Shown one piece after another: positions 1 through 13,104 of a DNA stretch of 64,000 nucleotides. The stretch is from Lantana camara (Eukaryota > Streptophyta > Magnoliopsida > Lamiales > Verbenaceae). Both the position numbers and the translations under genes were made by a program. Every line of letters begins with the position of its first letter. Positions within the stretch are counted from its first letter, which is position 1. Where the stretch lies: contig CM074858.1 in the NCBI GenBank assembly GCA_037501455.1, forward strand, positions 14,434,501 through 14,498,500, in the 5' to 3' direction. Below the pieces are notes generated by a model, which was given only the letters and a program-made list of their open reading frames with translations, did not search any database and was not told the DNA's origin.

Positions 1-429
1 ATATAAGAATATCTTTCATATAATGTCACTTAATGCACAACAGGAAAAATTGGGGCGTTACACTCCTGGTGTGTGGATTCGTGCTCAACTGATCATATTT
101 CCAATTCGTTGCGAAGATTCAATGTAACCAGGAAGTTTGAAAAACGGCTAACGCACAACTACTACTCGGGGATAATACAAGTGTATTTGTATTAGCAATA
201 GGGACTATATTATTGTATTTGGGCAATAGGGTTTTATATTATACGTGCCATATATAAAGAAATTTGATTTTTTTAAGTTTTTTGATAACTAATGGTTCAA
301 CCATTTGTTTTGAACAAAAGTTTACCATTAAACAAAATAAAAGGTTTATTTGCTCTAGCACAATAAAATATGGTAATGAAAACCCTAATTTAAGTTTAAC
401 ATTGAGAAGCTTGACTTACCATCTAAGAG

Positions 430-2885
430 GAAAAACTTCTACGTGGCACCTATCTATTGGTCAATTGAATCTGAATAGGATCCAAAGACTGATTGTTGAG
501 TCCTATTGACTTGAAAATAGTATCAATCTGCGAATCCTATTTAGAAAGTTAAAATGACCAAGAAGCCTTTTTTGAGACAAAGGGTATCTAAGCCATGAAC
601 TTGCTTGAGTTAGTTCATATGGACGTATGATATTATGAGTGTTCAAGCAAGAGAAAGTTTTAGGTACTTCATCATTCATTTGAATGATTACTCTAGATAC
701 AGATATGTTTATTTGATGAGACTTAACTCTGTATTTTTGAAGAGTTTAAGGAATATAAGACTAAAGTCAAAGAGTCAAACTAGAAAACATATCAAAGCAC
801 TTCGATTAGATCAACGTAGTGATAAGCATCTATGTTTAGAGATAAATATAATTTCTCAAATGATTTTAGATCTCAACTATCTGTATGAGATACGTCTTAG
901 CAAGGATGTATTGCAGAAAGGAGAAATAGAACTCTAATAATGATGGTATGATTCATGAAGAGTAATGCTACCCTACGAAGTTCGTTTTGGGGTCTTGCGC
1001 TCAAAACGACAATGCACGTTAAACCTAGTTCTATCTAAGTCAGTTCCTAAAACACTGATGGATCTATAGTTAGGGTGAAAACCCTGTATCTTTTATCTTC
1101 GGATTTAAGGTAGCCTGACCCATATGTTAAGGATGGATCCTGACGAGTTAGAATAAAGAACAAAGGTTTACTTGTTCTAAGGTTATCCTACAAGAACAAG
1201 AGGTGGTATATTTTGTAATTTGAGAAATCACAAAAGATGTTTGTGAATATTTCAAAGATGATTATATAGATAACCACAAAGGGTGGAAGCAAAGTAGTGT
1301 TAAGAGAAATAACAGTATTAGATACTAATTTCCATAAACCCGTGATAACTGAAAATGTATTAGATACATGTGATGTACCAAATACAACATTTGATGTAGA
1401 GACATGTACACGAGAGCATCATTGTAGTGGGAGGATTGTCAGGATACCTGACAAGATACCTAAGATTAACCCAAGTGGTTGAATCTAATGTATCTGATCC
1501 TGCCACGTGTGATGAAGCTGTGAAAGGTAAGACGCTAACCATTTTGTCAAAATCCATGGAATCATAGTTAGAATCCAAGTATTCTAACAAAGTCTTGAAC
1601 TTGTGGAGGCGCCTGAAGGCATTAAACCCATTAGATGCAATTGGGTTCTGCGAGAAAATAAAAAGAGAAAATGGACGGAAAAGTAGAGACTTTAGAGCAA
1701 AACTTATGGCAAGGGATTTTACCCAGAAAGAAGAAATCAGTTATGAGGTCTTCTCACCTATAGCAATGCTTAAGTCCATTATCCTCTCCATTTTATCTCA
1801 TTGTCGATTATGAGATTAGATAAATGGATGTAAAGACTATGTTCTTGAACGGGCACCTTCAAGAAGAAGAGATACAGGGCACAACCTGAGGGTTTCACAG
1901 CCAGAAATCAGGTGCATATGATGTAAGCTTAATAGATCGATTTATGATCCTAAGTAAGCGTCTAGATCATGAAACATCAGAATTAAAGAGCCAATTTAAA
2001 TTCTTTGGATTTATGTAATTGCCTGATGAATCATGTGTGTACAAATGATATCAAGATATAATGTAACACTTTAGTTTTGTACATAAACGATATTCTGCTC
2101 ATTGGGAATGATGCAAGAATTTTGTCAGTGGTCAAGATTCGGATGTCAAATCAGTTTAACACGTAAGACCCAGGCAAGACCAATGTTATTCTAAGGATCA
2201 AACTTTTGTCGTGATCATAAGAATAAGAAGATTGGTTTATTACAAGAAGCATATATAGATAAGATGTTGGTAAGGTATAATATGACAAATTCCAAGAAAG
2301 GTTCATTACCTTTTAGATATGGAATTTACCTATCACGGGATCAGTGTCCCGAGACGACTGAAGAGATAGAAGACATGATTAGAATTCCACAGTGGAATCT
2401 TTATGTATGTCATATTATATACAAGGCCAGATATCTATTATGAATTAGGTATAAGTCAGTAGATATTAGTGAAACCCTAGAATCTGGCACTGGGGTAGTA
2501 GTAAAAGCGTATATTGGAGTACTTGAGAAGAACTCAAGATTATATGCTAAGTCTACCATAGTGATGAGCTCATTTCAATAGAGTACAAAGATTTGGATGT
2601 ACAATCTAATTTGTGTTCTAGATGTTTGACATCAGAATACGTTTTTACTCTAGAAAGAGCAACCGTTAATTGGGGAATGTAAGCAGACTTGTATTGCTTA
2701 CACCGCCATAGAAGTTAAATACAAGTTAGCTTGAGAAGCAGCCAGTTAGATGTATTGGCTTCATGATTTCCTAGTTGTTGGCTCGGAGAAACATCTAACA
2801 GATTTCTTCACCAAAGTATTGGCGCAAAGGAGTGCAAAACGAGTTTTGACACTCGTGTGAAAGGATTAAGACTTAGATGTATGGC
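430..2885 (+). pseudogene. Decayed Ty1/copia pol remnant (pre-integrase, integrase, RT, RNase H)
   Basis: Broken reading frames on the plus strand follow the usual copia pol order. Near 435-500 the words TWHLSIGQLNLNRIQRLI resemble the pre-integrase zinc region. Near 600-1060 the words FRYFIIHLNDYSRYRYVYLM, GCIAERRNRT (read across frames) and a PSKSVPKT-like segment match the integrase core. Near 1600-1860 come a KARLVA-like segment and MDVKTMFLNGHLQEE, typical of the RT N-terminus. Near 2690-2830 comes the RNase H end, with an HLTDFFTK-like segment. Frames change repeatedly and stops are frequent, so nothing here is translatable. A purine-rich tract (GCAAGTGGGAGA, 2901-2912) followed by TGTTGGG marks the 3' LTR junction. 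The 5' part of the element lies outside the window. Lineage not assigned. Confidence 0.8.
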
Positions 2886-2913
2886 CAAATTGAATTTAGG
2901 GCAAGTGGGAGAT

Positions 2914-5010
2914 TGTTGGGAATAGTGCCCTGAAAATTCAATTTGTTGAATTAATTAAACTGAATTTACAGCGAGTTGTGAGTATTTCACATATTGATAA
3001 TTAATGGCGTGTGGTGGTATTCTTATGTAAAATGTGTTTCATAGGAAAAGACTTTATACACCGAAATCACGTGTCATTAAAGTTCTAGTCGGTAAGATAA
3101 GAATATGTTCTTATCAAGACTATAACGTGGTTATATAAGATGATTAGTCTTTCGTCATAGGGAATGGTGATTCCGATTATAACACGTTGATGATTTTCAA
3201 TAGGATTAGAAACATCGAACTGGACCACTGAGATTATTCATTTTATACTGCTATCTAAAATGAATAAAATCTCGGGAAGCTTTGTACTCTTAATCCTAAT
3301 AATATTTCGGCTTTAGGCGTGTAGTATTAGTCACTGTAATATATACTCGAAGCGAGATCTCAGCAACGGTGGTCAAAATACTTTGTACGTTCGGTGACAA
3401 CATGAAATGTGCTAAAGAGTTATATTGATCGAGGAATCTGTGGCCTTACTGGAAGGTAAAAGATACCCCTGAAATAGATTTGCAAAAGTTTGAATTAAGA
3501 CTTGGGCCAAAGCACTTCGCGTGATACATTACCAAAGTTGTATGTTGAATGTGTTTCACATACAGAGAACTTGAACTTAAGGCGAACCAATAAATTTCAA
3601 ATTAGAGATGAAAAATAAATGATAGTAGTTGCAATTTATTTTTCATGGATATCTACACGGAGGAGTGAAATGCGAAATTATTCTAGATCGAGAAATTCGT
3701 GAATAATTTAATTAAATTTAGAGTGAAACAATATTTATTTAGTGGAATTAAATATTGTTAAACGGTAATTAATTACTATCATGAGATGATAATATATTAA
3801 CCCCGTTTGGAGCTAAAATTAACTAGTCCCGCAGGTCCCCCTTCAAGCCCCAATTGAAAACTCGAAGAGAAAATATTAAAAGGAGAGAGATAAATGAATT
3901 TTCAAAGTGTTTGAAAATAGCCAAGGGATTTATTTTAAGAAATAAATCAAAATTCCAAAGAGTTAGAAATGCCCGAAATTTCATTTTGGAGAAAATGAAA
4001 ATTTTTAATTTATAAAAAAAAATTAATTGCTGACGTGGCACCTGACGTGTCAGGCCATGTCAACAGGTTGGGCCTAGTTGGCGCTGACGCAGCGTCCGTG
4101 TGGCGCGCCAAGTGGACAACTGAGATGGCGCCACGTCATCTCGAATCAACGGTCCAGAATGGATCTAGACCGGGCCGGTCAACGTGTCGGGTCAACGGAT
4201 AAGGTCGGGTCAAATCGGGATTGGCCACATGTCGAACCGGACCGAACCGGGTTCGGTCGGACTGGTTCAAGCCCTTGAAACCCTAGCCGCGTGTGTAACA
4301 CACGCGCCAACTTCAGGTGGCACGTGAGGGCCCGTGCGGTGTCCGATGGGTGCGTTCTCGATGGCGTTGGACTCGTGGTGATGAGAGCTACGACGTAGTC
4401 ACCTCAGAATTTATGTCCAAGTTGGCTACGCAAGTGTGGGTGTGAAATTACTTTTTTACCCTCGGTTTTTCCCCTATAAATAGGGTCCTTGGGTCCTCAT
4501 TTTTTCTCACAAGTTTGGTAAAGGTTTTGGCTGAGTTCTCGGCTTTGAAACCATATCCCTTTTCTCCTAGTTAATTTCGATTTATTTTGGAATTAATTTT
4601 AATTAGGTGTTTATATATAAAACGCCTAATTTCGGGAGATTAAACCTTGAAAAGGGTTTTCTAGTTTAAAGTTTTATTTTCTCTAAGTATTTAGAGAAAT
4701 ACTTTCGGAGCCCACACTCCGAGGGTTTCTCTAGGATTATTGCAGGGAACCTCTGTCGGTCTCACGAAAGGGAAAGGAGCTGGAAAATTTCGTTGATAGC
4801 CATATTTGCAGTACCGTAATATTTTACAGTTATATTATTTTATGCATGATAAATTATATGCTCCTAAGTGTTAATTGCATGTTAGATATTTATCTGCTTA
4901 AGTGATTTAAAATTTATTATCAATTGCATGTATATACTTGAGTAGATCCGGCTAGTCTTCCGCTATTGTATTAAAATGTTTTAGAAATATTTTAATACTT
5001 GTATTATAAA
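2914..5010 (+). mobile_element. 3' LTR of the decayed copia element (end approximate)
   Basis: The LTR begins with TGTTGGGAATAGTG directly after the polypurine tract. It contains a TATA box (CTATAAATAG, 4474-4483) in an otherwise long AT-rich region. Around 3222-3283 there is an imperfect inverted repeat (GAGATTATTCATTTTA against TAAAATGAATAAAATCTC) that would fold into a stem-loop. The 3' limit is uncertain: I place it near 5010 because sequence of a different character, with repeated AACGGCCGTT words, starts just afterwards. No partner LTR is visible in the window, so the boundary cannot be confirmed by alignment. Confidence 0.55.
4474..4483 (+). promoter_or_regulatory. TATA box of copia LTR
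   Basis: CTATAAATAG lies in a GC-richer stretch and is followed about 30 bases later by a pyrimidine-rich segment. This is the usual arrangement for an LTR promoter (U3/R). Confidence 0.5.
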
Positions 5011-5022
5011 CAAAATTTTAAA

Positions 5023-6930
5023 ATGTGGTCCCGGACCGCTAGTGTTCTGGGCCCATCACCCAGCAGCCATTCTCGAGAGCTTCCGCTGTTTTCTGCTCTG
5101 TTTTTCGCCTAGGAGCATCCCAAACGGCCGTTTGGAAAACTACTGACCCCTCCTTCAGTGAAGCTGGAAACGGCCGTTCAGGTCTCCAGTTCATTCTGGA
5201 AACGACCATTCCCAGTTCTGTGTCTGAGACCCGAGAGCCTCGAAACGGCCGTTTAGGTTTCCAGTTCAAACTGAAAACGACCGTTTCAATGGTGACTATC
5301 CCATTTTCGTGTTTCGTTCGTTTCGCGTGCTTTCTTCGTGCTTTCTTTTTCATGACCTTTCCTTGAATCTTTTAAGTGAATCGAATTACTTGCAAGATTA
5401 AATTACACGTATGCGTGAGTGATTCCTTAAATTAAAATTCCCGATATATGTTTTATACCCGTTTATTTAATACATGAAACATTAATTGTGTACATGAACA
5501 CCACCGTACCCCTCATAACATTCTTATGATCTAATGCATATTGAATCATGTCATGACATGTTTCACCATTTTATGCACAATTGTCGTGCGTCCTACTTGG
5601 TTTCATATCGAGTCGTATCTCATGCGGACACACATTGTTTGTCTTCTTGTACAGTTCTTCTCCAGGACTGAGATATCGTGATGTAATAGGCACCGACATA
5701 GTTCGTGTTCTTGTATTGTCATCTTCCAGGTGAGGATTTTCGTTCTAGTTACGTGTATAAACCCTAAAACCGGTATGAATGAGTTTGGCCTAAAACCATA
5801 CTTATATTTATTTTGTTTCCAAGACCATAATCGAGTAAATGTTTGTTAAATTGAACCTACTGTTATTGTTAATTACTGACCCTTCCTGTTTTGGAAAGAT
5901 ACTGTACTGCACATCGATTGTGGGCCCTGGGATTGTGTATGGAGCGAGCCAGGGAGGTATCGGGCCGACGGTGACCTTATGCATAGTCCCACACTATTGG
6001 GATGAACCCTGAATCCACTAGGAGTTGGTGGAGGAAGGAGTCCCGGGCATAAGAGTCATGTTCTTGATGGTCAACGAAACTGGATGGTTGAAGGCTAGCT
6101 AACCTTCCCATCACCGGAGGGAAAAGGAGATCATGCGGGAAGGCCCGTACCACGGATTGCCCCATGGAGTATTGACTGATTGCGCTGATTAATTACACTA
6201 TTGCACTGTATTATATCGATTGAAGCGCATGATCACCTTTAAAATTGGAACCTAAGTATTGTACACAGTCGGAGTAAGGTTGGAGATTGTGCATGCTCAC
6301 TCACCGAGCCACTTATAGCCTAAAATGGTAACTCATTGTATAACTTGATAGTTATAAAGTCCGAGCATTGATTAATTAACTTCTTGCCTTCACGGGAACT
6401 ACTTTACCAAAAACTTTGCTCGGGATTTACAACTTGCACGTGCATGTTTTTATATACGTATACCTCCTGCTCACTCAGTCTTCTAGAGATTGATCCCTCT
6501 TTCCCTTTCTTCCAGTTTCTTTACAGGTGGTTGTGAGGCGGAGTTAGACTCGTCGTGTCTTTGTTCGGGTCATGCACTTGTACACTCATTGCATATTGTA
6601 TTTATTTATTACAATGATCTATTTACTGGTCCCATTTATTGAATTGTATTGACTCGGGACAGGTTAGGACAGGTGTCTAGCTTAGTGGAACCCGTATTTA
6701 CTTTTCCGTTGGAGTTGCATTTATTTTCCTTGATATTGAATGAATAATTGCCTTGCTTCCGCACCTTTGTTATTGTTGATTTGCTGCAGGGATAGATTCC
6801 GCCTAACTCGGACAGTTTTTTCATTGTCTTCCGTTCGCTGTGAGTTTGGTTTATGTATGGATTAGTCCATTTCATATGTGGACTAAACTCATAGTGCGGG
6901 GGATGTGGTGCTCAAGTCTCGGGTGCTACA
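5023..6930 (+). mobile_element. Gypsy-type LTR fragment or solo LTR (left end approximate)
   Basis: The segment ends with a CTCGGGTGCTACA terminus immediately before the start of the 1.8-kb repeat unit, which shows that something inserted there. The internal text (a CTCCTGCTCACTCAG run near 6466, then pyrimidine-rich DNA and ACAGGTGGTTGTGAGGCGG near 6523) resembles LTRs of chromovirus-type gypsy elements. Inside 5100-5300 the word AACGGCCGTT and its neighbourhood are repeated three to four times. No gag-pol reading frame is attached, which fits a solo LTR or a fragment. The left boundary is inferred only from the change of composition. Confidence 0.4.
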
Positions 6931-7371
6931 CCGACATCCTTTAAAAAAACTCTTGTTAAAATTTTGTATCTACGTATTTCCATTGAAATTTTATTTCTAA
7001 AAAAACTCCAATGACTAATAATTGGTTTAAGTTCTGTAAATACTAATGGAATTGTTCCTTTGATTTTCCATTGGTAATTTTTTCCAACGGACGAAAATCA
7101 GTTTTAGTTCTTAAGTTTATCAATGAAATTTCAATGAGATTGGTTGAATTTGTTTGTTTTTCTAACTACCTCCGTTGAAATATTTCCAGCAGTATTATTA
7201 GTTGGTTTTCCATTGAAAATTATTTAATTTTCACGAAAATATCGTCGGAATTCTATTGAAAATTTATAATTTTATATATTTTTATACTTTATTTCTATTT
7301 ATAAATATAAAGTGCCTGTGCAAATTACAAATTATAAGCCGCCAAATTCATAAGTCTTTGTATCATACACT

Positions 7372-8180
7372 TGATGGTGCAAGGATCTGAACTCCTAAAA
7401 TGCAACAATACTTTCAAGATTTATATGAAAGGGGAAAGACCATCACAGGCGTGAGAGCCTCAGGAACTGGGTTTCCTTTTTTAGCGTGGGTTCTTCCAGA
7501 TAACACCAAGAGTGTAAGATGCAAGGATGATGCAACTGTGGTGAAAGTAATCACAAAGCTTGAGAAGATGAGGAAAGATGCCCAGAACTGTGTATGAGAG
7601 CGTAAGTATGAAGAAGATGACTTGGGGAAGAAAGCATGTGTTCTCCCCTATTTATATGTTAGGGGTGTGGGTAAATCGGCAAATTGACCGTGTGGTCCCA
7701 AACCTGTGTTGCCCTAACACGTGGCAGTCCGTGAGGGCATGAGAGTGACATCCATGGAAAGCAGGCGGCGTGTCAGGTACAAGGTGTGCACTGCCTCTGT
7801 GTTAGAGGTTGTTGGCGAGGGTCGCGCGCAGGGAAGGCCCAAGGTCTACCTTGCTTGAGGTGGGATCCCTCGCGGCGGAGAGGGTTGGGTTCCCCACGGT
7901 AGATGGTCTTTAAGCGTCCAAGTCCCGAGCATCAGGAGAGGGGCCCTCGAGCGGATGCTTTCTTGGGAAAGGGTGGCTCTGAGGGCCACGGTGTGAACGT
8001 CAGTTTAACAGTTTGAACCCTTTACTTGAATAGTTGGCTGAGCCCCGTGGGCCTATATTAGTAAGCAAGCGAGTGGGCTGGGTTAGCCCGCGAGCCCATC
8101 AATGCGAGCGTCCAATCTCTCAGCCGGCAAGTGGCGACACGTGGACGGCTCTGATACGAGTCTGGTTTTATGCCTCATCA
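7372..8180 (-). mobile_element. Solo LTR of the Tat/Grande-like family
   Basis: The segment starts TGATGG and ends CTCATCA on the plus strand and is flanked by a perfect 5-bp duplication ACACT (7367-7371 and 8181-8185). Its ends and internal words (GGAAAGACCATCACAGGCG, CACGTGGACGGCTCTGATA) match the LTRs of the full element at 18578-30936, in the same orientation. The uninterrupted target is seen in the other 1.8-kb units (ATACACTAACAAATCC). No internal coding region remains, so unequal recombination between two LTRs is the likely origin. A minus-strand TATA box (ATATAAATAG) is retained near 7647-7656. Confidence 0.9.
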
Positions 8181-8929
8181 ACACTAACAAATCCAGCACT
8201 ATAAATTATATTCATACAACAATCTAAAAACTCAAAAAATAATATTCGTAATACAAAATACTAAATTTAAAAATTAATAATAAAGAAAGTACAACATCAT
8301 TTAGCCTAACAATTTTCTAATCAATCTTCAGGGTAAGTCTTCCCATTTCATTTGCATGAGTATACATATAAATCTATTTCTAATAATTAACAATATAGAA
8401 ATAACATGAAGAAGAAACTCATCAATAAGCAAAAGAACATGTTTAAATTCATCAACCACAATTTTTGGTAAAAAAAAAAAACCACAATTTTTGGTAGAAT
8501 TTCCGCAAATTATTCTGATGAAATACCAACGAAATTCCGAGAACCTTTCTATTAGTATGTATTTTTTCTAAAATATAATGTGAAACAAATATTTTAGACC
8601 AATATAATGTGAAACCACAAATATTCTAAAATAATACAACATCAAATCATTAAAATTGATCGTTGAACTGGATTCTTTTGAACATGTTGATTAGAATTAC
8701 CCATTAGAGAAAGGAAAATGCCCTAAAATGGAGGAAATGTATTGGAACTAGCCGTTTGGAGTTATATATGATGTGACCAAACAAATTACAAATAATAATT
8801 AATGAGTTCATTCTTCAGGTAAATGTTAAGGGTTCGGATTCTGTTTGGGTATACATATATTTAAAAAAAAAAAAAAAAAAACCACAAATCGCAATGATGA
8901 ACCAGATACGATAAAACAAATTTATTGTC

Positions 8930-8934
<5 letters not shown>

Positions 8935-8986
<52 letters not shown>
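8935..8986. repeat. TA dinucleotide microsatellite
   Basis: An uninterrupted run of about 25 TA pairs inside repeat copy 1. Sister copies carry a much shorter TA tract or none at this place, so the expansion is recent and local. Confidence 0.9.
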
Positions 8987-8988
<2 letters not shown>

Positions 8989-9553
8989 GATATATATATT
9001 TGTATTAACATCCCACAAGATTAAACCATGTGTTAGTTAATAAATGCATGACAACCCTCACCTCATCAACTAGTTTTTGAGGTGAGTTAGCACGAATATA
9101 AACTTTCACAATATGAAACAAACATATGGACCCGGCCAAACAAAACAAAATTAAACAAATAATTGGAAATTTAAACAAATAATTGAAATTTTACAATTCA
9201 TAATTAAAGACCGAGCATAAACTTTCACGATATGAAAAAAATATATGGACCCCAGCCAAACAAAACAAAATAAAACGAATAATTGAAAATTTTGCAATTC
9301 ATAACTTAATTATCTGTTTGAACTTGAAAACTGACCGAAATCACATCATATATCCATGGTATCATCCATTGTATTTTTTATGAATGCATCATATATACAT
9401 ACATATTTTCATTTTTATAGCCGAATAACTAACTAGATTGGTAATTATGAATTTTAGTGATCAACAAAATCACAATCAACAATACACTACAAAAAATCTG
9501 TCCATCAAATGATGTTAAAAGATCAATCAAATTTTTTTACTGAAAACAACAGT

Positions 9554-11347
9554 CCGACATCCTTAAAAAAAAAAAAAAAACTCTTGTTAAAATTTGGTAC
9601 CAATGCATTTCCATTGAAATTTTATTTTTAAAAAATTTCCAATGACAGCTAACTGGTTTAAGTTCTGTACTTACTAATGGAATTGTTCCTTTGATTTTCC
9701 ATTGGTAATTTTTCCGACGGACGAAAATCAGTTTTAGTTTTAAATTTATCAATGAAATTTCAGTGAGATTTGTTGAATTTGTTTGTTTTTCTAAATTACC
9801 TCGGTTGAAATATTTCCAAAAGTATTATTTGTCGGTTTTTCATCAAAAATTATTTTTAATTTTCATAGAAATATCGCTGGAATTCTATTGAAAATTTATA
9901 ATTTTATATATTTTTATACTTTATTTCTATTTATAAATATACAAGTACCTATGAAAATTACAAATTATAAGGAGCCAAATTCATAAGTCATTGTATCATA
10001 CACTAACAAATCCAACACTACAAATTATATTCGATACAACAATCTAAAAACTCAAAACATAATATTCGTAATTCAAAATACTAAATTAAAAAATTAATAT
10101 TAAAGAAATTACAAAATCATTTAGCCTAACAATTTTCTAATCAATGTTCATGGTAAGTCTTCCCTTTTCATTTGCATGCGTATACATATTAATCTATTTC
10201 TAATAATCAACAAGATAGAAATAACATGAAGAAAAAACTCATCGATACGCAAAAGAATGTCTAAATTAATCAACCACAATTTTTGGTAGAATTTCCGCAA
10301 ATTATTTTGATGAAATACCAACGAAATTCCAAGAACCTTTCTATTGGTATGTATTTTTTTCTAAAATATAACGTGAAACAAATATTTTAGACCAATAGAA
10401 CGTGAAACCACAAATATTCTAAAATAATATAACATCAAATCGTTAAAATTGATTGTTAAAGTGGATTCTTTTCAACAAGTTGATTAGAATTACCCATTAG
10501 AGAAAGGGAAGTGCCCTAAAATGGAGGAAATCTATTGGAACTAGCCGCTTGGAGTTATATATGACATGACCAAACAAATTACAAATAATAATTAATGAGT
10601 TCATTCTTCAAGTAAATGTTATGGGTTCGAATTCTGTTTGGCTATACATATATTTAAAAAAACAAAATACAAATCGAAATGATGAACCAGATACGATAAA
10701 TCAAATTTATGGTCGACCAAAAAAAAACATATGGAAAACCCTCATAATTAACATATGTTTAAGGATGTCGGAAAAATTACCAATGGAAAATCAAAGGAAT
10801 AAACTTTCACGATATGAAATAAACAGATGGACCCAGCCAAACAAAACAAAATAAAACAAATAATTGAAAATTTAAACGAATAATTGAAAATTTTGCAATT
10901 CATAATTAAAGGCCGAGTATGGACCCAGACCAAACAAAACAAAATAAAACGAGTAACTGAAAATTTAAATGAATACTGGAAAATTTTGCAATTCATAATT
11001 AAAGGCCGAGCATAAACTTCCGCAATATAAAATAAATATATGGACCCCAGCCAAACAAAAAAAATAAAACGAATAATCGAAAATTTTGCAATTCATAACT
11101 TAATTATCTGTTTGAACTCGAAAACTGACCGAAATCACATCATATATCCATGGTATCATCCATTGTATTTTTTAAGAATGCATCATATATACATACATAT
11201 TTTCATTTTTATAGCCGAATATCTAACTAGATTGGTAATTATGAATTTTATTGATCAACAAAATCGCAATCAACAATACACTACAAAAAATCTGTCCATG
11301 AAATGATGTTAAAAGATCAATCAAAATTTTTTACCGAAATCAACATG
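9554..11347. repeat. 1.8-kb non-coding tandem unit, copy 2
   Basis: Begins with the CCGACATCCTT landmark and ends after CACTACAAAAAATCTG (11279). It follows copy 1 without spacer and is the cleanest uninterrupted example, about 1,794 bp. Short open frames here (for example those reading MNCKIF) recur in every copy with shifts and are not genes. The 3' third holds a short internal repetition in which an AATTGAAAATTTAAACG-like block occurs two to three times. Confidence 0.85.
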
Positions 11348-13104
11348 TCGACATCCTTAAAAAAAACTCTTGTTAAAATTTGGTACCAACGTATTTCCAT
11401 TGAAATTTTATTTAAAAAAAAAAAAAAATCAAATGACAGATAACTGGTTTAAGTTCTGTAAATACTAATGGAATTGTTTCTTTGATTTTCCATTGGCAAT
11501 TTTTCCGATGGACGAAAATCAATTTTAGTTCTTAAATTCATCAATGAAATTTCAATGAGATTGGTTGAATTTGTTTGTTTTTCTAAATTACCTCCGTTGT
11601 AATATTTCCAACAATATTATTTTTTGGTTTTGCATCAAAAATTATTTAATTTTCACGGAAATATCGTTGGAATTCTATTGAAAATTTATAAATTTATATA
11701 TTTTTATACTTTATTTCTATTTATAAATATACAAGTGCCTATGAAAATTACAAATTATAAGTCTTTGTATCATATACTAACAAATCCAACACTACAAATT
11801 ATATTCGATACAACAATCTAAAAACTCAAAAAATAATATTCGTAATTCAAAGTACTAAATTAAAAAATTAATATTAAAGAAATTAGAAAATCATTTAGCC
11901 TAACAATTTTCTAATCAATCTTCTTGGTAAGTCTTCCCTTTTCATTTGCATGAGTATACATATTAATCTATTTCTAATAATCAACAATATAGAAATAAGA
12001 TGAAGAAGAAACTAATCAATACGCAAAGGAACATGTTTAAATTCATCAACCACAATTTTTGGTAGAATTTCAACAAATTATTCTGATGAAATACCAACGA
12101 AATTCCGAGAACCTTTCTATTAGTATGTATTTTTTCTAAAATATAACGTGAAACAAATATTTTAGAGCAATATAACGTGAAACCACAAATATTCTAAAAT
12201 AATATAATATCAAATCGTTAAAATTGACTGTTGAAGTGGATTCTTTTGAGCAAGTTGATTAGAATTACCCATTAGAGAAAGGGAAGTGCCCTAAAATGGA
12301 GGAAATCTATTGGAACTAGTCGCTTGGAGTTATATATGATATGAACAAACAAATTATAAATAATAATTAATGAGTTCATTTTTCAATTAAATGTTATAGG
12401 TTCGAATTCTGTTTGGGTATACGTATGTTTAAAAAGAAATTACAAATCGCAATAATGAACCAGATACGATAAAACAAATGTATTAATATCTCACAAGATT
12501 AAACCATGTGCTAGTTAATAAATGCAAGAAGTTAGTTAGCACGAATATAAACTTTCAAAATATGAAACAAACATATGGACCCAGCCAAACAAAACAAAAT
12601 AAAACAAATAATTGAAAATTTAAACGAATAATTGAAAATTTGGCAATTCATAATTAAAGGCCGAGTATGGACCCCAACGGCCCAACCCAACAAAACAAAA
12701 TAAAACGAATAATTGAAAATTTAAACGAATAATGAAAAATTTAGCAATTCGTAATTACAGGCCGAGCATAAACTTTCACGTTATGAAACAAATATATGGA
12801 CCCCAGCCAAACAAAACAAAATAAAACGAATAATTGAAAATTTTGCATTTCATAACTTAATTATCTATTTGAACTTGAAAACTGACCGAAATCACATCAT
12901 ATATCCATGGTATCATCCATTGTATTTTTTATGAATGCATCATATATACATACATATTTTCATTTTTATAGCCAAATAACTAATTAGATTGGTAATTATG
13001 AATTTTAGTGATCAACAAAATCGCAATGAACAATACACTACAGAAAATCTGTCCATCAAATGATGTTAAAAGATCAATCAAAATTTTTTACTGAAAACAA
13101 CAGA
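11348..13104. repeat. 1.8-kb non-coding tandem unit, copy 3
   Basis: Same order of landmarks as copy 2, length about 1,757 bp. CACTACAGAAAATCTG (13035) carries one substitution relative to the other copies. No coding capacity. Confidence 0.85.

Larger units (their letters stand above)
6931..9553. repeat. 1.8-kb non-coding tandem unit, copy 1 (carries a solo LTR)
   Basis: First of a head-to-tail series. The landmark CCGACATCCTT starts each unit, and CACTACAAAAAATCTG lies about 70 bases before the next landmark. Without the 809-bp LTR and its 5-bp duplication this copy is about 1.8 kb, like its neighbours. The unit is AT-rich with no conserved open frame. It carries CCGACGGACGAAAAT-like and GTTGGAATTC subterminal words, a GGTTCGAATTCTG word, and an expanded TA dinucleotide run near 8935-8985. 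Confidence 0.8.

Noticed and set aside
5039..5353. Minus-strand frame of 104 codons with an internal VFSLNWKPKRPF-type repeat
   Set aside because: It is the translation of the AACGGCCGTT module in the LTR. Lysine-arginine-rich start, no family, and no neighbours supporting a gene.
8815..9018. Minus-strand frame rich in Ile-Tyr
   Set aside because: Translation of the TA microsatellite.
10621..11306. Frames reading MNCKIF / MDPSQTKKIK in the 1.8-kb units
   Set aside because: They recur in each unit with frameshifts and stops and follow AATTGAAAATT repeats. Not selected as protein.
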